Part shown: positions 37,177 to 46,021 of the stretch, one piece after another
Numbering within the stretch: position 1 is the first letter of the stretch
How the letters are laid out: each line of letters opens with the position of its first letter
Assembly: GCF_015209595.1 (NCBI RefSeq)
Contig: NZ_JADEYS010000010.1
Location: 62,001-126,000 of the forward strand
Direction of reading: 5' to 3'
Length of the DNA: 64,000 nt
Origin: Pontibacterium sinense
Lineage (GTDB): Bacteria > Pseudomonadota > Gammaproteobacteria > Pseudomonadales > Balneatricaceae
Program-made: the position numbers and the translations under genes
The notes under the pieces: model-generated
Seen by the model: the letters and a program-made list of their open reading frames with translations, nothing else
What the model was told of the DNA's origin: nothing
Database searches by the model: none

Positions 37177-38334
37177 ATGCGCTCTACATCCGTTTTTACT
37201 GCAGCTTCGTTCAGTCGGTCCCCCGATCAGGCTGCCGCAGAACTCCGACAGCAATTTCTGCATGATGAACTGGAGTTCATCCTATTTTTCTGTTCGGCAG
37301 AATACGATCTGGAGCAGCTTGCATCTGCCATGAACAGGGAGTTTGGCAGCATTCGCCTGGCGGGTTGCACCACTGCCGGGGAGATTACGCCGCAAGGTTA
37401 CGGTCAGGGTTGTATCACCGCGATAGGCTTTCGGGCCGGGCGTTTTGCGGTGGCCGCTGCCGGTGTCCAGAAACTGGATAACGTCAGCCTCACAGATGCG
37501 CAATCGATGGTCGACAATCTGATTAGCGAGTGTCGTAAGAAAGAAGTTGCGCCGATCAAAGGCAACAGTTTTGCGCTAACCCTGTTTGACGGTCTCTCCA
37601 TTCAGGAAGAGATGGTACTGGTGTCTTTGAACGCTGCGCTAGGCAGTATTCCAAGCTTTGGCGGTTCTGCCGGTGATGATATCCATCTGACAAACACCCA
37701 TGTTTTTTTTGACGGTAAATTCCATACCGAAGCCGCTGTCGTCCTGCTGTTTAATACCGGTTGTGACTTTGAAGTATTCAGTACTCACCATATGCTCAAT
37801 AGCAGCGAAAAGCTGGTGGTCACGGCTGCTGACCCGGATGGACGTTGTGTACTGGAACTGAATGCTGAACCCGCTGCGTTGGAATATGCCCGTGCGATTG
37901 GGCTTACGCTGGAAGACCTTAACCACGAAGTGTTTGCGCTGAACCCCATCGCGGTGAAACTGGGTGATGAATACTTCGTCCGCTCTATTCAGCAGGTCAA
38001 CGATGACTTGAGCCTGACATTCTACTGTGCGGTGGAGAAGGGCATCGTTATGACGGTGATGGAGCCCGGACCGATTATTCCGAATCTGGAGAAAGAGCTG
38101 GCCGGGATCAAGGAGGAGGTCGGAGAGCCACAGATCATTATTGGCTGCGACTGCTTCCTGCGCCGTCTGGAGATTGAGCTGTCAGGTATTCGTGATGAAG
38201 TATCCGAGATCCTGCGGCGTAATAAGGTGGTCGGATTTAACACCTACGGCGAACAGAATGCCGGGATGCATGTAAACCAAACCTTTACCGGTGTGGCGAT
38301 CGGTCAGTGCCCGCAGGGTGACGGCCATGAATGA
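37177..38334 (+). CDS. nosP: FIST-domain protein, probable nitric oxide sensor NosP
   Basis: A 385-residue cytoplasmic protein with FIST_N (about 30-230) and FIST_C (about 240-370) domains (AGCTTAGEITPQGY, FGGSAGDDIHLTNTHVF, CFLRRLEIE). In P. aeruginosa the FIST protein NosP binds NO at haem and controls the kinase NahK (also called ErcS') encoded next to it. The same order occurs here, with an 8-bp gene overlap, which supports the name. Haem binding is inferred from family; no ligand was assigned. ATG 37177 is chosen near the conserved region; the frame is open to 37123. Confidence 0.85.
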   Translation: MRSTSVFTAASFSRSPDQAAAELRQQFLHDELEFILFFCSAEYDLEQLASAMNREFGSIRLAGCTTAGEITPQGYGQGCITAIGFRAGRFAVAAAGVQKLDNVSLTDAQSMVDNLISECRKKEVAPIKGNSFALTLFDGLSIQEEMVLVSLNAALGSIPSFGGSAGDDIHLTNTHVFFDGKFHTEAAVVLLFNTGCDFEVFSTHHMLNSSEKLVVTAADPDGRCVLELNAEPAALEYARAIGLTLEDLNHEVFALNPIAVKLGDEYFVRSIQQVNDDLSLTFYCAVEKGIVMTVMEPGPIIPNLEKELAGIKEEVGEPQIIIGCDCFLRRLEIELSGIRDEVSEILRRNKVVGFNTYGEQNAGMHVNQTFTGVAIGQCPQGDGHE

Positions 38335-40960
38335 ATCTTTGAAGCAGGCTCAGCAACAGGAGCACGCGGCAGATCAGTTGCAGCAACGGCTGGCAGAGCT
38401 GGAACAGGAGAACGCCAAACTCAAACGGATCAACAAGGTGCTGATCGAGCGGGTTGAATCCGGTAGCTCTCAGGTGGCGAACCCTTACGCAGCCTTTGAA
38501 CATTCCGTGGTACTGGCCGAGCAGGTACGAGAGCGGACCGAAGCTTTGAATGCCGCGCTTTCTGATCTGAAAGCCACTAACCGCAAACTGCAAGACGCCA
38601 ACCAGCAAGCCGCCATCTCCCATCAACGCCTGATCGACGCTATCGACAGTATCTCTGATGCTTTTGTCCTGTTTGATGCCGAGCGACGGGTGGTGTTGTT
38701 TAACAATAAATTCAGCGATATCTGGCACGATGTGTGTGTCGAAATTCAGACGGGGATTACCATTCAGGACATCTGGGATCTGGGTCACGAGTCGGGCCTG
38801 ATCGCAGAGACGTTTAGTGAAAGCAGCAGCTCCAGCAAGGTGTTCCGCCTGAGCAACGGTAAGTGGTTCCAGATGAGCCAGCGCAGCACGATGGATGGCG
38901 GCTTAGTGGTGCTTTATACCGATATTTCTGAGCTGAAAGCCCGTGAAACCGCAATCCGTGAGCGGGCGCTGGAGCAGAAGAGCAAGCTGCTACAGGCGAC
39001 CGTGGACAACTTATCGCAGGGTGTGGCACTAGTAAATCATGAAGGTGTGCTGGAGGTCTGGAACGACCGCTTCCTGGAGCTGACCGGTGTGGAAGAATCA
39101 ACCGCAGAAGAGCGTCCGCCGTATGCCGCTTTGATGGTGTCGCATAAGAACATTCTGCAGCATGCGTTATCGGCTGCGCAGCAGGGTGAAGTGGTGGCGT
39201 CGGAACAGCGTGAACACAATGGCAAAGTGATTGAGGTGCGCACCCATCCCATGCCATCCGGTGGTTTTGTGAATACCTACACCGATATCACCGAACGTCA
39301 CCAGTATGCTGAAACCTTGCGCGAGAGTGAGCAGTGGATTCGCCTGATTACCGATAACGTGCCTGCGATGATCTGTTACGTGGGGCAGGATGGACGTTAT
39401 CAGTTTACCAACAAAGTGTATGACGAATGGTATGGGCAACCGCGTGGGGCACTCAATGGTGCGCTGATCACCAAGGTGCATGATGCGGAACAGATGAGAA
39501 CGCTGACGCCATATTTCCAACAGGCGATGACGGGTGAATGTGTCACCTTTGAAATGAGCGAACCCAATCTGCTTGGGGAAGAGCGTATCCTGCTGAAATC
39601 CTATGTGCCCAACCTGGATGCGGATGATAAGCCATTAGGGTGTTTCGTGATGATCCGCGATATCACCGAGCGTATCCGTACCGGGGAAGAGCTGCGTCAG
39701 GCGTATCAGATGATGGAGCAGAGGGTAAAAGAGCGAACCTCCGAACTGACCCACCTGAATCAGCAGTTACGTCTGGAGATTAACGAACGCTCACTGATTG
39801 AATCCCGTCTGCGTGAAGCCAGTCAGGAAGCGGAACGGGCCAATCTGTCGAAAACTAAGTTCCTTGCTGCGGTCAGTCACGATCTGTTGCAGCCACTCAA
39901 CGCCGCGCGCTTGTTCACCAGCGCATTGATTGAGCAAGAGATGGAGCAGAAAACCCAGTCTCTGGTGCACTCCGTGTCTAACTCGCTGGAAGATGTGGAG
40001 TCGCTGCTCAGTACACTGGTGGATATCTCCAAGCTGGATGCGGGTGTGGTGGTGCCGGATGTGATCTCGTTTAAGGTCAGCGATCTGCTGGAAAACATCG
40101 CCAACGAGTACCGCCAGATTGCGCAAAGCGAAGGTCTGGATCTGCACTTTGTGCCTTGTGATGCGGTGATCAGCTCCGACTCGCAATTGCTGGCGCGGAT
40201 TCTGCGCAACTTTCTTTCCAATGCCATTCGTTACACCGAATCCGGCCGGATTCTACTGGGGTGTCGTCGCCGTCGGCACGGATTGGAACTGCAAGTCTGG
40301 GATACCGGTGAAGGTATTCCTGCGACGAAGAAGCAGGAGATCTTTCAGGAGTTTAAGCGTCTTAAACATACCCATTGTGGACAGGATAAAGGTCTGGGTC
40401 TGGGATTGGCGATTGTGGATAAGATCTCCCGTGTATTGGGGCATCCTATCCATGTGGAATCTATCGAAGGGGCTGGTTCGGTCTTCTCTGTTGAAGTTCC
40501 GTATGGCAACAAACTTCCGTCAGCAGATGAGTTACATGGGCCGAATTTGCCTCAGCGTCTGGAGCGTTTACAGGATGCGCGCATCTGGATTATTGATAAC
40601 GATCGGGCGATCTGTCAGGGGATGGAAACCCTGCTGACAGGCTGGGGCTGTCAGGTAACCACCGCCTTGTCGGTGGATGATCTGACCGCCAAAATCGACC
40701 CGGCGAGTACACCCGTCGATCTGTTGATTGCCGACTACCATCTGGATAATGGCGAAAATGGTATTGATGCCGCAGAAGAGATCTGCAGCATGCTCAGCTA
40801 TAAGATTCCGGTGTTGATGATCACCGCCAACTACTGCAAAGAACTCAAAGAAGAGATCCGCGAACTGGGTTACATGCTGATGAATAAACCGGTGAAACCC
40901 CTGAAGTTAAAAACCACCCTGACCCACATGTTGGAGGTCAGGGAGGAAGACCCGGTTTAA
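38327..40960 (+). CDS. nahK: Hybrid histidine kinase NahK/ErcS'-like (multi-PAS)
   Basis: An 877-residue soluble hybrid kinase. Order: coiled coil (about 5-95), PAS domains (three can be traced, about 100-210, 220-330 and 335-455), a second coiled coil, HisKA with His518 (VSHDLLQPLNAARL), ATPase domain (RNFLSNAIRYTE, DTGEGIP, GLGLGLAIVDKIS) and a receiver with Asp803 (IADYHLDNGENG). It is close in architecture and sequence to the ErcS-like kinase encoded upstream. In Pseudomonas the NosP-controlled kinase NahK lowers biofilm formation and ErcS' acts in ethanol oxidation; they are the same protein. It overlaps nosP by 8 bp. Confidence 0.86.
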   Translation: MNESLKQAQQQEHAADQLQQRLAELEQENAKLKRINKVLIERVESGSSQVANPYAAFEHSVVLAEQVRERTEALNAALSDLKATNRKLQDANQQAAISHQRLIDAIDSISDAFVLFDAERRVVLFNNKFSDIWHDVCVEIQTGITIQDIWDLGHESGLIAETFSESSSSSKVFRLSNGKWFQMSQRSTMDGGLVVLYTDISELKARETAIRERALEQKSKLLQATVDNLSQGVALVNHEGVLEVWNDRFLELTGVEESTAEERPPYAALMVSHKNILQHALSAAQQGEVVASEQREHNGKVIEVRTHPMPSGGFVNTYTDITERHQYAETLRESEQWIRLITDNVPAMICYVGQDGRYQFTNKVYDEWYGQPRGALNGALITKVHDAEQMRTLTPYFQQAMTGECVTFEMSEPNLLGEERILLKSYVPNLDADDKPLGCFVMIRDITERIRTGEELRQAYQMMEQRVKERTSELTHLNQQLRLEINERSLIESRLREASQEAERANLSKTKFLAAVSHDLLQPLNAARLFTSALIEQEMEQKTQSLVHSVSNSLEDVESLLSTLVDISKLDAGVVVPDVISFKVSDLLENIANEYRQIAQSEGLDLHFVPCDAVISSDSQLLARILRNFLSNAIRYTESGRILLGCRRRRHGLELQVWDTGEGIPATKKQEIFQEFKRLKHTHCGQDKGLGLGLAIVDKISRVLGHPIHVESIEGAGSVFSVEVPYGNKLPSADELHGPNLPQRLERLQDARIWIIDNDRAICQGMETLLTGWGCQVTTALSVDDLTAKIDPASTPVDLLIADYHLDNGENGIDAAEEICSMLSYKIPVLMITANYCKELKEEIRELGYMLMNKPVKPLKLKTTLTHMLEVREEDPV

Positions 40961-40967
40961 CCGCTGC

Positions 40968-41690
40968 TTACGGTTGCTGGCGGGTGGCGGCCAGCACAAT
41001 CTCGCGAATACAGAGGTTTTGTGGCTGCTGATAGGCAAACAGCGTAGCACGGGCAATATCATCCGGTGTGATCGCGCCGCCCATACTCTCTTTCCAGCTT
41101 TCGTAACCTTCGATAATCTCATCGGAGGTGGTGTGTGACAGCAACTCGGTTTCTACCGCACCCGGTGCGATGGTAATGACCCGCACATTATCGTCGGCCA
41201 CTTCTTCTCGAAGATTCTCGCTCATCGCATGGACCGCAAACTTAGTGCCGCAATAGGCTGCGTGACCTGGAAAGGTTTTGCGACCCGCCACCGAACTGAT
41301 GTTGATAATCGTGCCACCACGTCGCGCTTTCATCGCCGGTAGTACGGCCTGAGTGCCATTCAGCAGACCCATCACATTCACATCAAACATCCGCTGCCAC
41401 TCGCCCGGCTCCTGCTGATCCAGCTGGCCCAGCAGCATTACACCGGCATTATTGATCAGCGCATCAGTTGCACCGTATTGTGCTTCGGCTTGCTGGATAG
41501 CGGTGTTCATCGCTGCACGGTCAGTCACATCAACCTGGGTACACAAGGTGTTTGGTAGGTCCAGCGCTTCGAGTTTGTCGATACGGCGGGCCAGCAGTAG
41601 AAGAGGGTGTCCTGCCGCGCTAAATGCCTGAGCGGTCGCCGCGCCAATACCTGAGCTGGCGCCGGTAATCACGATCAATGGTTTGTTCAT
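40968..41690 (-). CDS. Short-chain dehydrogenase/reductase
   Basis: A 240-residue classical SDR with the TGASSGIG cofactor motif (residues 9-16), NNAG (about residue 83) and a YCGTKFA catalytic Tyr-Lys pair. The tail resembles the YdfG/serine-dehydrogenase-like subgroup acting on hydroxy acids or alcohols. ATG 41690 follows GAGAG. It is divergent from a LysR gene 125 bp away, its likely regulator, and convergent with nahK. Substrate unknown. Confidence 0.88.
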   Translation of the reverse strand: MNKPLIVITGASSGIGAATAQAFSAAGHPLLLLARRIDKLEALDLPNTLCTQVDVTDRAAMNTAIQQAEAQYGATDALINNAGVMLLGQLDQQEPGEWQRMFDVNVMGLLNGTQAVLPAMKARRGGTIINISSVAGRKTFPGHAAYCGTKFAVHAMSENLREEVADDNVRVITIAPGAVETELLSHTTSDEIIEGYESWKESMGGAITPDDIARATLFAYQQPQNLCIREIVLAATRQQP

Positions 41691-41815
41691 GGTGTCTCTC
41701 ATGTGGCTTGAACTGGATACTTAAAACGGTGCTGAACGTTCAGCGATGTGGAGAGATTTTAAAGATTGGGTTATTTTGATAAATAAGCCTAATCTGAAAT
41801 TACTGTTAGAAAATC

Positions 41816-42712
41816 ATGAACAATATCCATTGGAGTGGTATACGCTCATTTATCGCGGTGGCTGAGCACGGCAGCTTTACGGCTGCGGCGGACGCACTGG
41901 GGATGTCCAAAGCGAGCCTCAGTCAGCAGGTCACGGCACTGGAAAAAGCGCTGGGTGTGCAGTTGCTCTATCGTACGACACGTATTCTGCGCCTGACCGA
42001 GATCGGGCAGGGGTATTACGAGCAGTGTCGCACGGGTGTGGATCAGTTGGATAACGCCCGAGAATGGGCAACCCAATCGACCCAGGCACTGAGCGGCAGT
42101 ATTCATATGAACTCGGTGGGTGGTTTGATTGGTGAAGAACTGATTGCGCCCATGCTGATCGACTTCCAGCAGGCCTATCCACAGATCGATGTCAGTCTGG
42201 ATTTCTCCAGTCAGCGCGTGGACCTGATCGAGAGTCAGTACGATCTGGTGATGCGCATGGGGGAACTGCCCGATTCCAGCCTGATCGCGCGTCGATTGCA
42301 CGCCATTACCACACGGTATGTCGCCAGCCCCGCGTTTCTGGAAAATCAGGGGGCGATCCAGCATCCCAATGATCTGCGCGAGTTACCGCTGATCTATGGC
42401 AGTGTCAGTGAATGGTTGTTTGTAAAACCGGACGAACAGGTTCGCATTCAGGCCAGTCGAGGGTTTCAGATCGCCAACGGGCGGGTGATGTGTCGGGCCG
42501 CAGAGCAGGGGCTTGGCGTGGCGCGATTGGCCGACCCTTATGTGAATGTCGCCTTGCGCGAAGGCTCTTTGATAGAGGTGTTATCCGAATGGCGTCAGAC
42601 CACACCGCTTTCACTCATCTGTCCGCCCGCCCGATACCAACTGAATCGGGTGCGGGCGTTGGCGGATTGGCTGATTGAGCATTTTCCAGCCCGGTATCAG
42701 CCGTTTGCATAA
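41816..42712 (+). CDS. LysR-family transcriptional regulator
   Basis: A 298-residue LTTR with N-terminal winged helix (SFIAVAEHGSFTAAADALGMSKASLSQQVTALE) and a periplasmic-binding-like effector domain. The subgroup resembles the CrgA/AaeR-type repressors with SDR partners. Divergent from the SDR gene, which is the likely target. Confidence 0.9.
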   Translation: MNNIHWSGIRSFIAVAEHGSFTAAADALGMSKASLSQQVTALEKALGVQLLYRTTRILRLTEIGQGYYEQCRTGVDQLDNAREWATQSTQALSGSIHMNSVGGLIGEELIAPMLIDFQQAYPQIDVSLDFSSQRVDLIESQYDLVMRMGELPDSSLIARRLHAITTRYVASPAFLENQGAIQHPNDLRELPLIYGSVSEWLFVKPDEQVRIQASRGFQIANGRVMCRAAEQGLGVARLADPYVNVALREGSLIEVLSEWRQTTPLSLICPPARYQLNRVRALADWLIEHFPARYQPFA

Positions 42713-42718
42713 GGTTGA

Positions 42719-43114
42719 TCAAAGGCGGTTTGCGGCCCGCGCAGCTTGTGTCTGGCCGTCGTAACCCCAGTTCACCGCCGGAATCTCGTCGATTACCACG
42801 TAGCAGGCTTCCTGTAAGACACCAATCTGTTCACGCAACATGACGATGGTTTGCTGGATCATCCGGTTTTTGTCCTCTGCGCTGTTGGTGCCCGCCGTGA
42901 TTTTGATATCCACATAGGCGGCGGTGGGCGCCGATATGCTCAGGAATTCGGCATTCACTGCCCAGTGTTCAGGATGACTTTCTTCTATCTGTACCACGGT
43001 CACTTCACGACGTTTTCCCATCAGCTCATCCATCAGTTGAGTGGTGGATTTCTGCAGTGCCTGGCGTGTTTTCTGAGTCAGCGGTTGGTTCACACGAATG
43101 TTGATGTAAGGCAT
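42719..43114 (-). CDS. Tautomerase-family protein
   Basis: A 131-residue protein starting MPYINIRVNQPLTQ; after Met removal Pro1 is the catalytic base of the 4-oxalocrotonate tautomerase superfamily. Two beta-alpha-beta halves are visible, the second beginning near YVDIKITAGTNSAEDK, so it is a fused double-length form. Function is unknown beyond tautomerase-type chemistry. It is 70 bp downstream of a MarR gene on the same strand and probably under its control. Confidence 0.85.
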   Translation of the reverse strand: MPYINIRVNQPLTQKTRQALQKSTTQLMDELMGKRREVTVVQIEESHPEHWAVNAEFLSISAPTAAYVDIKITAGTNSAEDKNRMIQQTIVMLREQIGVLQEACYVVIDEIPAVNWGYDGQTQAARAANRL

Positions 43115-43184
43115 GGTCGAACTCCTTTCCGTTAGTGAGTTTTGTCATATAGTTGTATGTGCAACTATGTGGCCAAATAAAAGC

Positions 43185-43607
43185 TCAACTGTCGTCGAGC
43201 ATCATTTGAACCTTGCGAATATCGGCCACCATTGAGGTCAGATCGTCAGTGCCAACCAGCGCTCGCATTTGGTGGGTCAGTTCGGCACCGGTGGCATCCA
43301 ACTGTTGATGAATCGCCTGTGCTTGTTCGGTGGGGAATACCTGCAACTCACGGCCATCTGTACCCGCAGGTTTGCGGGTTAGTAGCTCCCGTTTTTCCAG
43401 GCTGTCCAGAAATCGAGTAATCGTGGAGCGGGATAAACTGAGCTCAGCCGCCAGCTCACGTGGGAGCAGCCCCGGCTTTGCTAACACCAGCCGTAACAGA
43501 AAGGCGTGCGGTGGTGACAGATCGTATACCTTGTAGGCATCCGTCCAGATTTTGGTCACCGCGCGGGCCAGCGCATTGCTATTAAAATACAGGCATTCTT
43601 CAAACAT
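43185..43607 (-). CDS. MarR-family transcriptional regulator
   Basis: A 140-residue winged-helix regulator with the typical core (LLPRELAAELSLSRSTITRFLDSLEKRELLTRK, PAGTDGRE wing). Two copies of TTGCATAT-like/ATATGCAACT-like sequence lie around its start (TAGTTGTATGTGCAACTA near 43151-43168 and GGTTGTATATGCAACTA near 43629-43645), probable MarR operators for this gene and the tautomerase gene. Confidence 0.9.
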   Translation of the reverse strand: MFEECLYFNSNALARAVTKIWTDAYKVYDLSPPHAFLLRLVLAKPGLLPRELAAELSLSRSTITRFLDSLEKRELLTRKPAGTDGRELQVFPTEQAQAIHQQLDATGAELTHQMRALVGTDDLTSMVADIRKVQMMLDDS

Positions 43608-43661
43608 AAGCGCAGCTTAGAATAGGGTGGTTGTATATGCAACTAGTTTTATTGCTGTAGT

Positions 43662-44522
43662 TTATCTGTCCCCCGGTATCTTTTGTTCCCGCGCCTGTTG
43701 GATCAGGGTATCAATGGCTTTCATCGGTAAGCTGTTGCGGTGGTAGATCAGGGTGGTGGGGATGTTTGCCAGATGAGGGGCGATGGTCTCAATTTCAAGA
43801 TCATCACAGTGGCGGTTGTTGGTCACAATCCAGCGCGGCATCAGCGTACATCCCAGCCCCATCGCTACGCAGCCCAGAATACCGTCCAGCGTGCCTAACT
43901 CCATCATGTCGCCTGTCTGGTATCCGGCTTCACGTTGCCATGCCAGTGAGCGTGCACGATAGGCACACCCTTCACGGAACAGAATCAGGGGTAATTTCTC
44001 TTGTCGGTTGTGTTTGGCACGCACCAATACCAACTCTTCCTGCAACACTTCAACCGCAATCAGATCAGGGTGATTCACCGGTCCGCCAACAAAGGCACAG
44101 TCCAGTTTATGGTTTGAAACCTGATCGACCAGCTCACCGGAACGATCGGTCTGTACAAACAGATCCACACCCTTATGAGCATCCCGCAGGGATTTCAGCA
44201 GGGGCGGTAAACGCAGGGCGGCAAAAGACTCCATCGAACCGATACGCAGCTCGCCGCTTTGTTCGCCCACCTGGCGTACGGCCGCGCCTGCACGTGATTC
44301 CAGCTGCAATAGTTGATGGGTGTATTCCAGCAATACTTTGCCAGAGGGGGCGAGTTCCAATCCCCGGCCTTTGCGGTAGAACAACTCAGAGCCGAGTTCT
44401 TCCTCCAGCCGTTTAATCCGGTTGGTGACGTTGGACTGAACTGTATTTAACTTGCGGGATGCTGACAGAATACCGCCTTCTTCAACGACGGCCTGAAAGG
44501 TACGCAGGGCGATAAATTCCAT
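43662..44522 (-). CDS. LysR-family transcriptional regulator
   Basis: A 286-residue LTTR: helix-turn-helix (LRTFQAVVEEGGILSASRKLNTVQSNVTNRIKRLEEELG) and effector-binding domain. The variant SNVTNRIK recognition helix resembles regulators of small exporter or dehydrogenase genes. No obvious divergent target; the next gene upstream is the broken rsgA paralogue on the same strand. Confidence 0.88.
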   Translation of the reverse strand: MEFIALRTFQAVVEEGGILSASRKLNTVQSNVTNRIKRLEEELGSELFYRKGRGLELAPSGKVLLEYTHQLLQLESRAGAAVRQVGEQSGELRIGSMESFAALRLPPLLKSLRDAHKGVDLFVQTDRSGELVDQVSNHKLDCAFVGGPVNHPDLIAVEVLQEELVLVRAKHNRQEKLPLILFREGCAYRARSLAWQREAGYQTGDMMELGTLDGILGCVAMGLGCTLMPRWIVTNNRHCDDLEIETIAPHLANIPTTLIYHRNSLPMKAIDTLIQQAREQKIPGDR

Positions 44523-44643
44523 TATTTATTCCTATAAGGGAATGATTGATATGAAACGTATCTTAATATGAGAATGGAGTTATGTCTTTAAGGGTGCTGA
44601 TCTACGCATCAAACGTTCAGTGCGTAGATCAGCTATTCAGTGA

Positions 44644-45700
44644 TTATCGGCCTTTTTTACGGAGCGTGGCTTCACTTTGTACTGAGCGGTAAAAACGACC
44701 CAGTGAGCGGTCTTTCGCCCGTTTTTCAGCGAGGCTGGCACCGTTATGTGCCTGTTCACGCATCAGTTTCAGGTAATTGGATAAACGGCGTTGATCGATC
44801 TGCGATGCGTCCAATGCCATCTGGATGGCACAACCTGGTTCCGACTGGTGTTGGCAATCGCTGTACCGGCACTGTGTTGCCAGTGCACTGATATCAGAAA
44901 AAACCTCTTCCACTCCAGACTCACAATCTGCCAGTTGTAGCTCGCGCATTCCGGGTGTATCCAGTAAAACGCCACCGTTAGGTATCAAGTGTAATGAACG
45001 GGATGTGGTGGTGTGCCTGCCTTTATCATCGGCATCCCGTGCTGATCCAGTCTGCTGAGCAGCCTGTCCTAGCAGCCTGTCCTAGCAGCGTATTCACAAG
45101 GGTTGATTTACCCACCCCTGAAGAACCCAGTACAGCAACTGTGTTGCCCGCTTTGCACCAGGGTTGCAGTCCCGTCAGGGTATTGGCATCAAGTGCATTG
45201 ATCGCTTCAACCATCAGCAGAGGATCAAGCGCCTGAACCTGACGGCGATAACTGTCCGGATCGTCACACAGGTCTGACTTTGTTAATACCACCACCGCTT
45301 CCGCACCCGCTTCTTTGGTCAATGCCAGATAGCGTTCGATACGATTCAGTGAGAAGTTGTGGTTTAACGAAGTGACCACGAAGACTGTATCGACGTTCGC
45401 GGCGATCAGCTGTTCAGAGACTTTACTGCCTGAGGCCTTGCGTGCAAAACGTGACAAGCGGTCCAGCAAACGCGAATAGGTGCCGTCATGGTGCAATAGA
45501 ATCCAGTCACCCACAGTTAACGGGGGCAGCTTATGCGTAACGGGTAAGTCTTGTTTGCCGTGTTCGGTATACAGCTCAAGATGAGAGCGGTGCTGCGCAA
45601 TGACTCTGGCAGGCACACACTGAGTGCACTCTTCAAGTGTGAGTTGTTGCTGGAAATAAGGTGTCCATCCCAGTTGGGACAGTGAGTAAATTGTAGTCAT
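44644..45700 (-). pseudogene. rsgA: RsgA-type ribosome biogenesis GTPase, frameshifted by a 13-bp duplication
   Basis: RsgA is a circularly permuted GTPase that helps mature the 30S subunit. The first frame (45700 to 45026) holds the OB-fold, G4 (TKSDL) and the P-loop GSSGVGKST. It then runs out of frame at a perfect 13-bp tandem duplication (45058-45083). The second frame (to 44644) holds DTPGMREL (G3) and the zinc motif CRYSDCQHQSEPGC. Removing 13 of the 1057 bp leaves 1044 bp, exactly 348 codons, with continuous homology, so this is the only lesion. The N-terminus (SLSQLGWTPYFQQQL) looks like the second RsgA paralogue found in Vibrio and relatives; a main copy may exist elsewhere. Confidence 0.92.
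45058..45083. repeat. 13-bp tandem duplication disrupting rsgA
   Basis: AGCAGCCTGTCCT occurs twice in direct succession (45058-45070 and 45071-45083), followed by AGCAG, which gives five bases of homology for slippage. One unit deleted restores the rsgA frame. Confidence 0.95.
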
Positions 45701-46021
45701 AGGAAGCCCTGACGCGTACGTAAGTCGCGTCCGATAGGTAATTCATCGGGGGGCTAAGATGCCCCGGCTTAAACACCGGGCAGAGAAATCAGATTAAGCT
45801 AATTTCAGCGTACTGCCCGGAAGGTTTTGACTACAATCATGTTTACCCTCCAGCGTGATTTGAGTTATTCAGTGTTTTAATTTATCAGAAGTTACCCCTG
45901 TGTGAAACATCCGCATTGCGAATGCGGGACGGGTCGTGACAGGGTGTTGAGCTTGAATTCCAGCAACCCGCTTCGAACCACGTCTTATGCCCGTAGCTCG
46001 AAACATTAGCATGAAGGGGGG
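45701..46021. other. Intergenic region upstream of rsgA paralogue
   Basis: This 321-bp gap holds no credible gene. It contains small hairpins: CCCGG..CCGGG near 45761 and CCGCATT-GCG-AATGCGG near 45911-45927, the latter possibly a weak terminator-like structure for the dehydrogenase gene that ends at 46022. The rsgA promoter must lie near 45830, but no strong hexamers stand out. Confidence 0.5.
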
